Source: Chloracidobacterium sp. N | GTDB taxonomy: Bacteria > Acidobacteriota > Blastocatellia > Chloracidobacteriales > Chloracidobacteriaceae | Length of the DNA: 64,000 nt | Reading direction: 5' to 3' | NCBI RefSeq assembly: GCF_018304765.1 | Contig: NZ_CP072642.1 | Span: 2,447,819 to 2,511,818 of the forward strand | In this document: piece by piece, positions 1 to 8,752 of the stretch | Position numbering within the stretch: the stretch's first letter is position 1 | Layout: each line of letters opens with the position of its first letter | Made by a program: the position numbers and the translations under genes | Notes under the pieces: generated by a model | Databases searched by the model: none | The model's input: only the letters and a program-made list of their open reading frames with translations | Told to the model about the DNA's origin: nothing

Positions 1-131
1 AACCCACGGATCACGGACGCCCCAATGCCCCCCCGTCGCGTAGCGACGATTGAATTTAGCCGTGGGTTTCAACCCACGGATCGCGAGGACCCCATATCGG
101 TTCCCGTCGCGTCAGCGACGGTTGAAATTAG
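1..131. repeat. Dispersed palindromic repeat, two tandem units (first cut by window edge)
   Basis: Two related units of roughly 60-70 bases follow one another. Each begins with AACCCACGGATC and contains the hairpin CGTCGC/GCGACG (34-39 with 43-48, and 105-110 with 115-120), followed by a TTGAAATTA-like segment. Where the units meet, CCGTGGGTT (60-68) and AACCCACGG (71-79) form a second perfect hairpin. The elements lie just downstream of, and partly inside, the 3' end of the minus-strand carotenoid gene. The form resembles short dispersed intergenic repeats of GC-rich environmental genomes. There are no spacers of CRISPR kind and no transposase. Confidence 0.75.
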
Positions 132-1682
132 GATGCGGGCGGGACGCCCGCGCTCCCAGGCTTGCGGGCGGGACGCCCGCATTCCAATGTCGCGCCAGGC
201 ATTGATGCCGGAAAGCGCACAGGCCGGTGTTCCCTGCCCTGGAAACACCGTGTCGCCCACCAGCCAGAAGTCGGGCAGGCCCACATCACGCGAACCAATC
301 CCGAACAGGTTGCTGTTCCACAGGGTCGTCCGCAAACCGCCCACCATGCCCTGCGCGCGGCCCGTATAGCGCGCAAACGTGCGCGGCGTCCCCGGCAACG
401 CACACTCGATGCCTTCCCGAAGATTCGGAAACACCCGCTCCGCTGCCGTCAGCAGCCGCTCCACCACGGCCGCCCGCCGCGCTGCATAGTCTTCCGGCGA
501 CAACTCCCACCACGGGGATACTTCCGTGTGGGTGGAAAGATTCAGTGTCCGGCGACCTGGCGGGGCGCTGGCGCGATCATCCACTTCGCTCAAACTGAGA
601 AAGGCGCTGTTGCCGTCGTCAAAGGGCGCGCCGTATTCCAAAAGCACCTGGTGGTTGAGCGGCGTATCGTTGGGAATGACCTCCGCCCGGACGCCCAGAT
701 AGAGCGTAAATGCCCCCCAGCCCACGCCAGCCTTGTTCAGAGGACGCTTCAGCCGGCGCGACACATCCGCCGCCACCAGCGAGGACACGTTCCAGATGGG
801 CAGGTTGGCCACCACCCGCGGCGCATGCACGGTCAGCCCCCGGTCAGTCTCCACCGTGTAGCCGCCACCCGCAGCCGGAGTGATGCGTGTCACCCGCTGG
901 CGCAGCCGAAGTACGCCGCCCAGCTCACGGAACGCTGCCACATGCGCCTTGATAAAGCTCTTCATGCCGCCGCGCGCGCGCCGGATGCCGTGGCGGTAAA
1001 TGTCCAGCCCGGCCGCGCCGTTCAGAAAAGGCGCCCGCGCCGCTGTTTCCTGCACCGTGATGAGCAGCAGCCCGTCAAGAAAAGCCCGCAGCGGGGCATG
1101 GTCAGCCAGCCGGTAGCGCCGCAGCACGTCTTCCACGGTCGAAAACAGGTAGGGCGCTGCGCGGAGAAAATCCGGCGAAACCAGACGCAGGTTGGCGACG
1201 ACATCACGCCAGTGGCGCAGCGGCAGCACCGGCCGTTTGGCCGTCGCCGTCCAGAGCGTGTCGGCCGTCCGGTCCACAAGCTGCCAGAAGGCGCGCAGCC
1301 GCTCCGCCTCTTCGGGCGTCCGGGCAAAGCGCACCACGCGCTCATGCGCCCAAATTTCAGGATTGTGCGCGATGTGAACACAGCGGTCGGGCAGGTGCAC
1401 ATCCACCTGTTCGATGAGGGTGCTTTCGGGCAGCGGCCGTCCAAGCCGGTTGAACACCTGCGTGTGGAGGCCAACCGGGTCAAGGCCCATCAGCACCGTT
1501 GCGCCCACATCGAAGTTGTAGCCCTTGTGGAAAAAGTACCCGGCGCAGCCGCCGGCCTTGTCGTGGGCTTCAAGCAGCAGTGTCCGGTAGCCGTCGTGCT
1601 GGAGCAACAGGGCAGCCGTCAAACCAGCCACGCCAGCACCAATGACCACCACATCGAAGGTTGTTTCGGCTAAGGGACGCAT
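69..1682 (-). CDS. CrtD/CrtISO-type carotenoid desaturase or isomerase, FAD-dependent
   Basis: A CrtI-superfamily flavoprotein acting on carotenoids at the membrane. The N-terminal dinucleotide fold shows VVVIGAGVAGL (about residues 12-22), followed by the acidic end of the ADP-binding beta strand (LLLEAHDKAGG). The C-terminal FAD-binding signature is GDTVFPGQGTPACALSG near residue 490. The AGY..FDVGATVLMG segment resembles carotene isomerase and C-3',4'-desaturase (CrtD) better than classical CrtI. The natural end is probably just after SGINAWRDI; the last 37 or so residues are translated from the palindromic repeats. ATG at 1682 is chosen; an adjacent GTG at 1685 is equally possible. It follows miaA on the same strand by a few bases. 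Whether it desaturates or isomerises cannot be decided from sequence alone. Confidence 0.8.
   Translation of the reverse strand: MRPLAETTFDVVVIGAGVAGLTAALLLQHDGYRTLLLEAHDKAGGCAGYFFHKGYNFDVGATVLMGLDPVGLHTQVFNRLGRPLPESTLIEQVDVHLPDRCVHIAHNPEIWAHERVVRFARTPEEAERLRAFWQLVDRTADTLWTATAKRPVLPLRHWRDVVANLRLVSPDFLRAAPYLFSTVEDVLRRYRLADHAPLRAFLDGLLLITVQETAARAPFLNGAAGLDIYRHGIRRARGGMKSFIKAHVAAFRELGGVLRLRQRVTRITPAAGGGYTVETDRGLTVHAPRVVANLPIWNVSSLVAADVSRRLKRPLNKAGVGWGAFTLYLGVRAEVIPNDTPLNHQVLLEYGAPFDDGNSAFLSLSEVDDRASAPPGRRTLNLSTHTEVSPWWELSPEDYAARRAAVVERLLTAAERVFPNLREGIECALPGTPRTFARYTGRAQGMVGGLRTTLWNSNLFGIGSRDVGLPDFWLVGDTVFPGQGTPACALSGINAWRDIGMRASRPQAWERGRPARILISTVADATGTDMGSSRSVG
135..180. repeat. Two copies of a GCGGGCG/CGCCCGC hairpin repeat
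   Basis: GCGGGCG-GGA-CGCCCGC occurs at 135-151 and again at 164-180, separated by GCTCCCAGGCTT. Each unit is a perfect 7-bp inverted repeat with a three-base loop. The repeat lies within the reading frame of the minus-strand carotenoid gene and encodes its aberrant C-terminal tail (Glu-Arg-Gly-Arg-Pro-Ala-Arg). Confidence 0.75.
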
Positions 1683-1691
1683 CACCAGGCA

Positions 1692-2687
1692 TCATAGGGA
1701 GGGCGATGCACTCGTGGGAAGCTCACCTGCCAGTTGAGTCCCCGGACGCACTGGCGCCGGCGCACGTAACAGCTCCAGCGCCTGCCGCTGCACTTCCGGG
1801 TCGCTGCCAAAGCCGGCCAGCCAGTGGGCCTCCGGCTCGCGTCGCCACCAGGAAAGCTGGCGTTTGGCGTAGTGGCGGGTGTCGGTTTTCATCTGCTCGA
1901 CGGCCGAGACGTACGTACGCTCACCCCGCAGGTACTCGATGAACCGCCGGTAGCCATGCGCCTGGAAAGCTTCGGCGGCGGGCGGGACGCCGGCCGCCAG
2001 CAGCCGGCGGATTTCATCGAGCAGACCGGCAGCCACCATGGCTTCGACGCGGGCATTGATGCGGGCATAGAGTTCGGCGCGCGGCGGCGACAGCACCAGC
2101 AGCCGCATGCGCGCCACAAAGGGCGGCGGCGACGCAAGCTGCCGTTGCCGTTGGGACAGGGGCGTGCGCGTGCACAGGAAAAACTCCAGCGCCCGCATGG
2201 TGCGCGACCAGTCGTTGGGTTGCAGGCGCGCCGCCGTCGCCGGGTCAAGCCGCCGGAGCATGCGGTGCAGCCATGGCGCGCCACGACGGGCGCGGATGGC
2301 ATGCAGACGGGCGCGCAGCCGCAGGTCGGTCGGGTCGTCTTCGGCAAAGAGGCGGCCGCGCAGGGCGTCGAAGTAGAGGCCTGTGCCGCCGACGAACACG
2401 GCCGTGCGTCCACGGGCTTCGATGTCGGCCAGACAGGCCGTGGCTTCGCGGGCGTAACGGCCGGCGGTGTAGTGCTCGGCCGGGTCGGCAACGTCAATCA
2501 GGTGGTGCGGCACGGCCGCGCGCAGCGCCGGCGGCACCTTGGCCGTGGCCACGTCCAGGCCGCGATAGACCTGAATGGAATCGAGGTTGATGATTTCTCC
2601 GTCCAGCGCCCGGGCCACAGCCAGCCCCAGGTCACTTTTCCCGGAGCAGGTTGGCCCGACGATGACCGGAATGGGGCGCGGGGTCAT
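1692..2687 (-). CDS. miaA: tRNA dimethylallyltransferase
   Basis: Transfers a dimethylallyl group to N6 of A37 in tRNAs that read UNN codons. The P-loop GPTCSGKS lies at residues 11-18, followed by the family motif DSIQVYRGLDVATAK (about 36-50) and GGTGLYFDALRG, which contributes to substrate binding. At 331 residues it is of normal length. Its ATG overlaps the stop of the upstream Tudor-like gene (ATGA), so the two are probably translationally coupled, and the carotenoid gene follows closely downstream. Confidence 0.95.
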   Translation of the reverse strand: MTPRPIPVIVGPTCSGKSDLGLAVARALDGEIINLDSIQVYRGLDVATAKVPPALRAAVPHHLIDVADPAEHYTAGRYAREATACLADIEARGRTAVFVGGTGLYFDALRGRLFAEDDPTDLRLRARLHAIRARRGAPWLHRMLRRLDPATAARLQPNDWSRTMRALEFFLCTRTPLSQRQRQLASPPPFVARMRLLVLSPPRAELYARINARVEAMVAAGLLDEIRRLLAAGVPPAAEAFQAHGYRRFIEYLRGERTYVSAVEQMKTDTRHYAKRQLSWWRREPEAHWLAGFGSDPEVQRQALELLRAPAPVRPGTQLAGELPTSASPSL

Positions 2688-2983
2688 CCGTGGCGGCGGC
2701 GTATGTCACCGCGCCGCACTTCGGCAATCTCATCATCGGTGCTGCGCCGGCGTGGGCCGCGCCGTTCATCCACTTCACTGATACCGGAAGCACGCCGGAC
2801 CAGGTGAATGGCGCGGTCACGGGTTTTTTTGGTTTCGCGCCGGCCATCCTCCCACTGGATTTCGATGGCGCCGTCGGGGCCGGGCGTGATGATGCGGACA
2901 ACCTCACCGTACTGCATGCCATGCCCGGCGGCAAAGGAGACTTCATCGCCGATTCGGTACTCAAAATTCTGATGCTGCGCCAT
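2684..2983 (-). CDS. Small Tudor/SH3-like hypothetical protein
   Basis: A 99-residue protein beginning MAQHQNFEYRIGDEV. The region YRIGDEVSFAAGHGMQYGEVV followed by an IEIQWEDGR strand looks like a small beta-barrel (Tudor/SH3-like) fold, as in proteins that sense or bind nucleic acid or adapt protein surfaces. The C-terminus is basic and Arg-rich. ATG at 2983 is preceded by GAGGA about ten bases upstream; a longer reading would extend into the region upstream without support. It overlaps miaA by four bases. No specific function can be assigned. Confidence 0.65.
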   Translation of the reverse strand: MAQHQNFEYRIGDEVSFAAGHGMQYGEVVRIITPGPDGAIEIQWEDGRRETKKTRDRAIHLVRRASGISEVDERRGPRRRSTDDEIAEVRRGDIRRRHG

Positions 2984-3093
2984 GGCGCGTAATCCTCGCT
3001 TGAAACGGACATCGCGCCGCCCCGGGGTTTCCGTCACAGACGGCCGTCCGGGACGGAAGCCGCGCGGCGGCAGGTGTGGATTGTAGCGCAATC

Positions 3094-3122
3094 TTGTCGG
3101 CGTGGCGCAGCCGGGCTATAGT
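3094..3122 (+). promoter_or_regulatory. Sigma70-type promoter of tRNA-Ser
   Basis: TTGTCG (3094-3099), a 17-base spacer and TATAGT (3117-3122) lie about 30 bases ahead of the tRNA-Ser 5' end, the expected arrangement for a housekeeping promoter. Confidence 0.6.
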
Positions 3123-3152
3123 CCGGGTCGCATTGGTCGCGGGTTATTCTGC

Positions 3153-3238
<86 letters not shown>

Positions 3239-3271
3239 TCTCCATCCCAATCTGCATCATTCGCCGCACGG

Positions 3272-3502
3272 ATGCCGTCGCCCCAGAATTCGGACAACGA
3301 CGAAGCGGTTCAGCGCGCCCGGATGCTGACGGCGGCCGGGCTGGCACTGGGGCTGCCGATGACCATGCTGGGTTCGTTTCTGGTGGGCTACTGGCTGGAC
3401 CGCCAGTTTCAGACGGCACCGCTGTGGTTCTTTCTGCTTGGGATCGCCGGGCTGGTCAGCAGCGCCCGGCTGCTCTACCGCCTGTGGGAGCAGCTCCGGT
3501 AA
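3272..3502 (+). CDS. AtpZ/AtpI-like small membrane protein
   Basis: A 76-residue protein with two hydrophobic segments, LTAAGLALGLPMTMLGSFLV and FFLLGIAGLVSSARLLY, separated by GYWLDRQFQTAP. This is the pattern of the AtpZ/AtpI family, which is associated with assembly or Mg2+ supply of F-type ATP synthase. ATG at 3272 is the first in-frame start downstream of tRNA-Ser; an upstream in-frame start would lie inside the tRNA. There is no ATP synthase operon in this window, so the assignment rests on sequence pattern alone. Confidence 0.7.
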   Translation: MPSPQNSDNDEAVQRARMLTAAGLALGLPMTMLGSFLVGYWLDRQFQTAPLWFFLLGIAGLVSSARLLYRLWEQLR

Positions 3503-3511
3503 GTCGCCCGC

Positions 3512-4864
3512 TCAGCGTCCTGCCGGCCAGAGCCACCACAGCAGCGCCAGCAGCACCAGCAGCGCCAGCGTGGCCAGCGCCACGTCCAGCCAGCGGTCCT
3601 GACGGGCAGCGCGCGCGCGGGCTTCAGCGTAGGGAATGCGCGTAAACGACACCATTGTGTAGAGCGGCAGAAACCGGTCGCCCAGCAGGTTCGAGAGGGC
3701 ATATTCGAGACGCCGCCGCATCAGAAACCACGGCGAGGCCACCTTGGCGCGCATTTCCAGGTAGTTTTCGTAGGCGAGTTCGGCCAGGGCATCGGTGTTG
3801 ATCTTGCGCTGCTGCTGGTAGTCCAGAAAGGCTGCGCTGGTGTCGCCGTTGTGCCGGCGGAGGCATTCATCCAGCACAAAGCAGTCTTCAAACGAGGCGT
3901 TCATGCCCTGCCCGTAAAACGGCACGACGGCATGGGCCGCATCGCCGACGAGCACGACGCGCCCGGCGTACTGCCAGGGAAAGCAGCGGATGGTCACCAT
4001 CGAGCCGGTCGGGTTGTGCTGGAAGTCTTCCACCAGCGTCGGCATCAGGGGCGTGACATCGGGGAAGTGGCGATCGAAAAAGCGCCGGATGGCATCTTCA
4101 TCGGTCAGGCTGGCAAAGCTTTCCGCGCCTTCGTATGCCAGAAACAGCGTGCAGGTAAACGAGCCATCCAGATTGGGCAGCGCAATGAGCATGAAGTCCT
4201 GGCGGGGCCAGATGTGCAGGTAGTTTTTCTCCAGCGCATGCTGGCCGCCAGGCAGGGCCGGGATGGTCAGTTCCTTGTAGCCGTGCGGGAGAAACGTCTG
4301 GGCATAGTCATAGCGGTCGGTGCGCTGAAGCGCCTGGCGGACGGCCGAAAAGGCCCCATCGGCGCCAACCACCGTCCGGGCGCTCACCTGACGGACGGCG
4401 CGCGTCCGGGTATCTTCAATCTCCAGCGTCATGGAAGAAAGGTTCAGCCCCGTGCAGCGCGACTGGAAGTGGATTTCCAGGTTGGGCCAGTGGGCAGCGG
4501 CATCGAGCAGGGCGCAGTTCAACTGGTGACGCGAAATGGAGAAGATGGTTTCTTCCGGCGTGCGTCCGTAGGGCTGGAACGTCAGCTCACCCTGCGGGCT
4601 ATGGATCATGCGCCCACGCATAGGGATGGTCAGCGGATGGATGACCGGAGCGAGGCCAAGGGCTTCGAGGGCATGCAGCCCGCGCCGCGACAGCGCCAGA
4701 TTGATGGAACGGCCGCGCGGTACGGGATGCGTCCGCATATCCGGCAGGCGTTCGTAGAGGGTGACGCGATTGCCCTGACGGGCAAGATACAGCGCCACCA
4801 GCGTTCCGGCCAGTCCGGCACCGCACACCGTGAAGCTGGGCGCAACCATCAGTTCGTCAGACAT
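3512..4864 (-). CDS. kmo: Kynurenine 3-monooxygenase
   Basis: A flavoprotein hydroxylase converting L-kynurenine to 3-hydroxykynurenine in tryptophan catabolism or quinolinate/NAD synthesis. The FAD fold starts with VCGAGLAGTLVALYLARQG near residue 13, a GADGAFSAVR segment follows, and the second FAD motif is GDAAHAVVPFYGQGMN (about 305-320). ENYLEMRAKVASPWF and the family-typical C-terminal region are present. The last 25 residues are strongly hydrophobic (ALATLALLVLLALLWWL), a membrane anchor like that of eukaryotic KMO. It converges with the AtpZ-like gene with only nine bases between them. Other kynurenine-pathway genes are not nearby. Confidence 0.92.
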   Translation of the reverse strand: MSDELMVAPSFTVCGAGLAGTLVALYLARQGNRVTLYERLPDMRTHPVPRGRSINLALSRRGLHALEALGLAPVIHPLTIPMRGRMIHSPQGELTFQPYGRTPEETIFSISRHQLNCALLDAAAHWPNLEIHFQSRCTGLNLSSMTLEIEDTRTRAVRQVSARTVVGADGAFSAVRQALQRTDRYDYAQTFLPHGYKELTIPALPGGQHALEKNYLHIWPRQDFMLIALPNLDGSFTCTLFLAYEGAESFASLTDEDAIRRFFDRHFPDVTPLMPTLVEDFQHNPTGSMVTIRCFPWQYAGRVVLVGDAAHAVVPFYGQGMNASFEDCFVLDECLRRHNGDTSAAFLDYQQQRKINTDALAELAYENYLEMRAKVASPWFLMRRRLEYALSNLLGDRFLPLYTMVSFTRIPYAEARARAARQDRWLDVALATLALLVLLALLWWLWPAGR

Positions 4865-4986
4865 CGGGTAAAAACAGGCTCACAAAGGGGTTTGACATTC
4901 GGGGTTGGGTTTCCAACAATCAAGCCTGGCCGCACCACAGCTTTCAAGCACAAGTGACGCACGCCCAGGCAACCAGGCAGACCACA

Positions 4987-7035
4987 ATGAAACAGTGTCC
5001 GGCATGTGGGCAAGAATATGAAGACAATGTGACCTTTTGCCCGGTGGACGGCAAGGGTCTCATTCCGCTGCTCATTGACGGCAAGTACCGCATCGAGAAA
5101 AAAATCGGTGAAGGCGGCATGGGGCAGGTCTATCGCGCCATCCACGTCGAGATTGGGACGCCGTTTGCCGTCAAGGTGCTGCACGCCCAGTTCGGCGAGG
5201 ATGAAAAAGCCGTCGAGCGTTTCCGGCGCGAGGCGCAGGCCGCTGCCCAGATTCGCCATCCCAATGCGGTCAGCGTTACGGACTTCGGTGTGACGAAAGA
5301 CTCCAACCTGGTGTACTTCGTCATGGAATACCTCGAAGGCGAGTCCCTGGGGGAACGGCTGCGGGAAACGCATGCGCTGCCGCTGGAAGACATCTACTTC
5401 ATCTATTCCTGTGTGTGCTCCGCGCTGCACGCGGCGCATCTCAAAGGCATCGTTCACCGGGATGTCAAGCCGGACAACATCTTTCTGCTGCTTGATGAGG
5501 AGCGGAATATCAAGGATGTCAAGGTGCTCGACTTTGGCATTGCCAAGCTCAAGCGCCAGGACAAAAACACCCTGACGGCTTCCGGGACGGTCATCGGGAC
5601 GCCCGATTACATGTCGCCGGAACAGTGCCAGGGCATCGAGCTGGATGCGCGCTCGGACATCTACAGTCTGGGGGTCATCCTCTATGAACTGTTCACTGGA
5701 CGGGTTCCCTTCCAGAGCGAAAGCGCCATGACCACGCTCATGGCGCATGTCTCCCAGCCGCCACCGCCGCCAGTCACCATCAACCCTGCCGTACCACCCA
5801 GCATCAACCGTCTCATTCTGCGCACTCTGGCGAAGCAGCCCCATGAGCGGCCGGAGACCGCCCTGCACCTGCTCAGCGAACTCGAACAGGCATTGCAGGA
5901 AGCCGGGGCGAAGTTGGGCACGGCTTCACTGACGAATCTGCTCAAAGTCCAGCGCCACGCCAGCCGCAGCACTCTGGGCGATGGCAAAGGGTCCACGACC
6001 GACCTGGGTGAGAGAGCACCGACCACCAACCGTACGCTGGCGCTGTCGGGGTCGAATATCGCTGCCGAGCGGGCGACGGTGGAAAGCCAGCGGACGACGG
6101 GATCGAGCCGCAAGAGCACCTCCGAGCCGGGAGGTGAAACGCGGACGTATGTCACGGTGGATGGCAAGCCGGCTGCGGCCTCCAAGCCATGGCTTCCCCT
6201 TGCCGCTGCGGTGGGACTGGTGGTGGTCGGGCTGGTCGCCGGTGGCGGGTGGTATCTTTCCCAGCGCGCAGCCACGACCGGGCAGGGGGCCACAGGCGCT
6301 GCCAGCCCCAAACCGCCACCGGCGCCACCGGCGCCACTGGGAATGGTCTATATCCCCGGCGGGACGTTCACCATGGGCAACAACGCCAGCGCCGACGACT
6401 TTGAAAAGCCGGAGCACGAACGTCAGATCGCCCCGTTCTTCATGGACCGCACGGAAGTCACCAACGAGCAGTACGCCCGGTTTGTCCAGGAAACCGGACA
6501 CCCGCCGCCACCCAACTGGAAAGGCGAGAAAACCTTTCCGCCAGGGACGGCCAAACTGCCCGTTGCTGAAGTGAGTTGGGAAGACGCCCAGGCCTTTGCC
6601 AAGTGGGCCGGCAAGCGTTTGCCCACGGAAGCCGAATGGGAGTATGCCGCACGGGGCACTGACCGCCGGCTCTACCCGTGGGGGATGGAGTTTGACCCGG
6701 CAAAGCTCAACGCCGGCCGGGATGTCAGCCAGCTCAAGGACCAGCGCCGCCAGGTGGGAAGTTTTCCGGGCGAAAGCCCCTTCGGACTGCTGGATATGGC
6801 CGGCAACGTGGCGGAGTGGACGGACAGCGGCTATGACCTCTATCCCGGCAGTCAGGCGGTCATCAAACCGCAGTTCCAGCCGCTCAAGATCATTCGCGGC
6901 GGCTGCTTTGCCGATGATGCCCGCAAAACCATGGTGACACGCCGCCTGATGAATGAGCGCACATTCCGCGATCTTTCAACCGGCTTCCGCTGTGCCAAGG
7001 ACGCTCCGCCGGTCAAGGCACCCGCCACGCCGTAG
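4987..7035 (+). CDS. Zinc-ribbon Ser/Thr protein kinase fused to a formylglycine-generating-enzyme-like domain
   Basis: A 682-residue membrane kinase. It opens with a ribbon-like CPACGQEY...FCPVDG (residues 4-22), then a Hanks-type kinase domain: glycine loop IGEGGMGQVY, catalytic HRDVKPDN, DFGIAK and the SPEQC activation-segment end. A Ser/Thr-rich linker leads to one transmembrane helix (about 405-428, AAAVGLVVVGLVAGGGWYLS). The outside part is an FGE/SUMF1-like domain (GMVYIPGGTFTMGNN ... PTEAEWEYAARG ... GNVAEW ... GFRCAKD). The FGE fold is probably a sensor or ligand-binding module here rather than an enzyme; this is inference. ATG at 4987 is preferred over an upstream GTG at 4954 because the conserved ribbon starts there. 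Confidence 0.9.
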   Translation: MKQCPACGQEYEDNVTFCPVDGKGLIPLLIDGKYRIEKKIGEGGMGQVYRAIHVEIGTPFAVKVLHAQFGEDEKAVERFRREAQAAAQIRHPNAVSVTDFGVTKDSNLVYFVMEYLEGESLGERLRETHALPLEDIYFIYSCVCSALHAAHLKGIVHRDVKPDNIFLLLDEERNIKDVKVLDFGIAKLKRQDKNTLTASGTVIGTPDYMSPEQCQGIELDARSDIYSLGVILYELFTGRVPFQSESAMTTLMAHVSQPPPPPVTINPAVPPSINRLILRTLAKQPHERPETALHLLSELEQALQEAGAKLGTASLTNLLKVQRHASRSTLGDGKGSTTDLGERAPTTNRTLALSGSNIAAERATVESQRTTGSSRKSTSEPGGETRTYVTVDGKPAAASKPWLPLAAAVGLVVVGLVAGGGWYLSQRAATTGQGATGAASPKPPPAPPAPLGMVYIPGGTFTMGNNASADDFEKPEHERQIAPFFMDRTEVTNEQYARFVQETGHPPPPNWKGEKTFPPGTAKLPVAEVSWEDAQAFAKWAGKRLPTEAEWEYAARGTDRRLYPWGMEFDPAKLNAGRDVSQLKDQRRQVGSFPGESPFGLLDMAGNVAEWTDSGYDLYPGSQAVIKPQFQPLKIIRGGCFADDARKTMVTRRLMNERTFRDLSTGFRCAKDAPPVKAPATP

Positions 7036-7079
7036 CGCGGTGGACAGGTTTCACTTCCCTCGCACCATCCACATCGGTC

Positions 7080-7868
7080 ATGCCGCGCCTGAAACTGACG
7101 GTCGAGTATGACGGCACGGAGTACGCCGGCTGGCAGGCGCAGGCGAATGCCCGCAGCATTCAGGCCGTGCTGGCGGCCGCTTTTACGCCCCTGCTGGGCC
7201 AGCCGGCGCAGCTCCACGCGGCCGGGCGGACGGATGCCGGAGTGCACGCCCTGGGGCAGGTTGTCCACACGGATGTCCATCAGGTGCGCGCGCCCGACAC
7301 CTGGCGCGCGGCGCTCAACGCCCACCTGCCGCCGGACATCCGGGTGCGGCAGGTTGCGGTGGTCGGCGCTGATTTTCACGCCCGGAAATCGGCCCGGGGC
7401 AAGCTCTACCATTACGCCTTCTGGTGCGGACGGGTGGAAAGCACGCGGTGGCGGCGCTACAGCCTGCATGTTCCCCAGCCGCTTGACTGGGAAGCGATGC
7501 GGGAAGCGGCGCAGCACTTCGTCGGACGCCACGACTTTGCGCCCTTCAGCGTCGCTGACCGGACGGTACAGACCACGGTGCGCACCATCCGCCGGGTGAC
7601 GTGGCATGGGGACTTCGCCCCGGAAGTCCCGGACGGGGATGGCTCCGGCAACGCTTCCTTCAGCCCGCCGGAGCTGCTGGCCGTGGCGTTTTACGGAGAC
7701 GGATTTCTGCGGTATCAGGTCCGGCGCATGGTAGGCACGCTGCTGGCCGTAGGCCAGGGCAGGCTGCCGGCGGCGGCGGTGGCCGGGATACTTTGTGGAG
7801 CAAAGGAGTTTGCCGCAGCCGCCACCGCGCCAGCCCAAGGCTTGACGCTCATGCAGGTTGATTACTAG
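7080..7868 (+). CDS. truA: tRNA pseudouridine(38-40) synthase
   Basis: Isomerises uridines 38-40 in the anticodon arm. The catalytic Asp52 lies in AGRTDAGVHALGQ, the N-terminal motif YDGTEYAGWQ is typical, and the C-terminal FLRYQVRRMVGTLLAVGQG is the conserved RNA-binding segment. At 262 residues it is of normal size. It follows the kinase gene by about 45 bases and precedes uppS. Confidence 0.96.
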   Translation: MPRLKLTVEYDGTEYAGWQAQANARSIQAVLAAAFTPLLGQPAQLHAAGRTDAGVHALGQVVHTDVHQVRAPDTWRAALNAHLPPDIRVRQVAVVGADFHARKSARGKLYHYAFWCGRVESTRWRRYSLHVPQPLDWEAMREAAQHFVGRHDFAPFSVADRTVQTTVRTIRRVTWHGDFAPEVPDGDGSGNASFSPPELLAVAFYGDGFLRYQVRRMVGTLLAVGQGRLPAAAVAGILCGAKEFAAAATAPAQGLTLMQVDY

Positions 7869-7950
7869 TATTCGCAGCGCTTTTTTGCATACCCGCACCG
7901 GCGTTCAGACGCCGTACTTTACCGGTCGGTTTCATCCAGCGAAGTTCTGA

Positions 7951-8745
7951 ATGCACGAATTGGAAACCCTCATTGAACCCGGCTCGCCGGACGCTTTTCT
8001 GCTGCGCCAACTCGACCCCAACCGCCTGCCCAAACACGTGGCCATCATCATGGATGGCAACGGACGCTGGGCGAACCGGCAGGGCAAGGCCCGCATTGCC
8101 GGCCACCCGGCCGGCGTCGAAGCCGTGCGGGCGACGGTGGAAAACTGCGCCCGGCTGGGCATTCCTACCCTGACGCTCTACGCCTTTTCTTCGGAGAACT
8201 GGCGGCGGCCGCGGGTTGAAGTCACGATGCTGATGCGCCTGCTGCAACAGTGCCTTCGGCGCGAAGTGCCGCTGCTGAACCGCAACGGCGTGCGCCTGCG
8301 GTTCATCGGACGGCTGGAAGCGTTGTCGGCGGAGATTCGGAAAGCCCTTGACTATGCCGTGACCGCCACGGCGCACAACCAGCGGATGACGCTGAACGTT
8401 GCCTTCAACTATGGCGGGCGGGCCGAGATTGTGGATGCCCTGCGCAGCGTGGTGCGCGAGTTTATGGGGCTGGGGCGGCCGCTCGACACGCTGACCGAAG
8501 CCGACGTGGCCCGCCATCTCTACACGGACAGCGACCCCGACCTGCTCATTCGTACCAGCGGGGAAATGCGCCTGAGCAACTTTCTGCTGTGGCAGATGGC
8601 CTACACGGAAATCTTCGTGACCGATACCCTGTGGCCGGATTTCAACCGCACCCACCTGCTCGAAGCCCTCGTAGCCTATCAGCGCCGGCAGCGCCGGTTT
8701 GGCGGCGTTGAAACGGTTGGCGTTCCCGTGTCGGCGCTGGCATAG
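7951..8745 (+). CDS. uppS: Undecaprenyl (isoprenyl) diphosphate synthase
   Basis: A cis-prenyltransferase making the C55 lipid carrier for cell-wall and O-antigen sugars from FPP and IPP. The catalytic motif IMDGNGRWA has Asp35. SSENWRRP and the IPP-binding RTSGEMRLSNFLLWQ are intact. At 264 residues it is slightly long because of an N-terminal extension before LPKHVAIIMDG. The TPR membrane protein begins eight bases after its stop. Confidence 0.96.
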   Translation: MHELETLIEPGSPDAFLLRQLDPNRLPKHVAIIMDGNGRWANRQGKARIAGHPAGVEAVRATVENCARLGIPTLTLYAFSSENWRRPRVEVTMLMRLLQQCLRREVPLLNRNGVRLRFIGRLEALSAEIRKALDYAVTATAHNQRMTLNVAFNYGGRAEIVDALRSVVREFMGLGRPLDTLTEADVARHLYTDSDPDLLIRTSGEMRLSNFLLWQMAYTEIFVTDTLWPDFNRTHLLEALVAYQRRQRRFGGVETVGVPVSALA

Positions 8746-8752
8746 TGCAGGT

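Noticed and set aside
1-131. Possible CRISPR repeats at the left edge
   Set aside because: Units are palindromic at two places, differ from one another, and there are no unique spacers of constant length.
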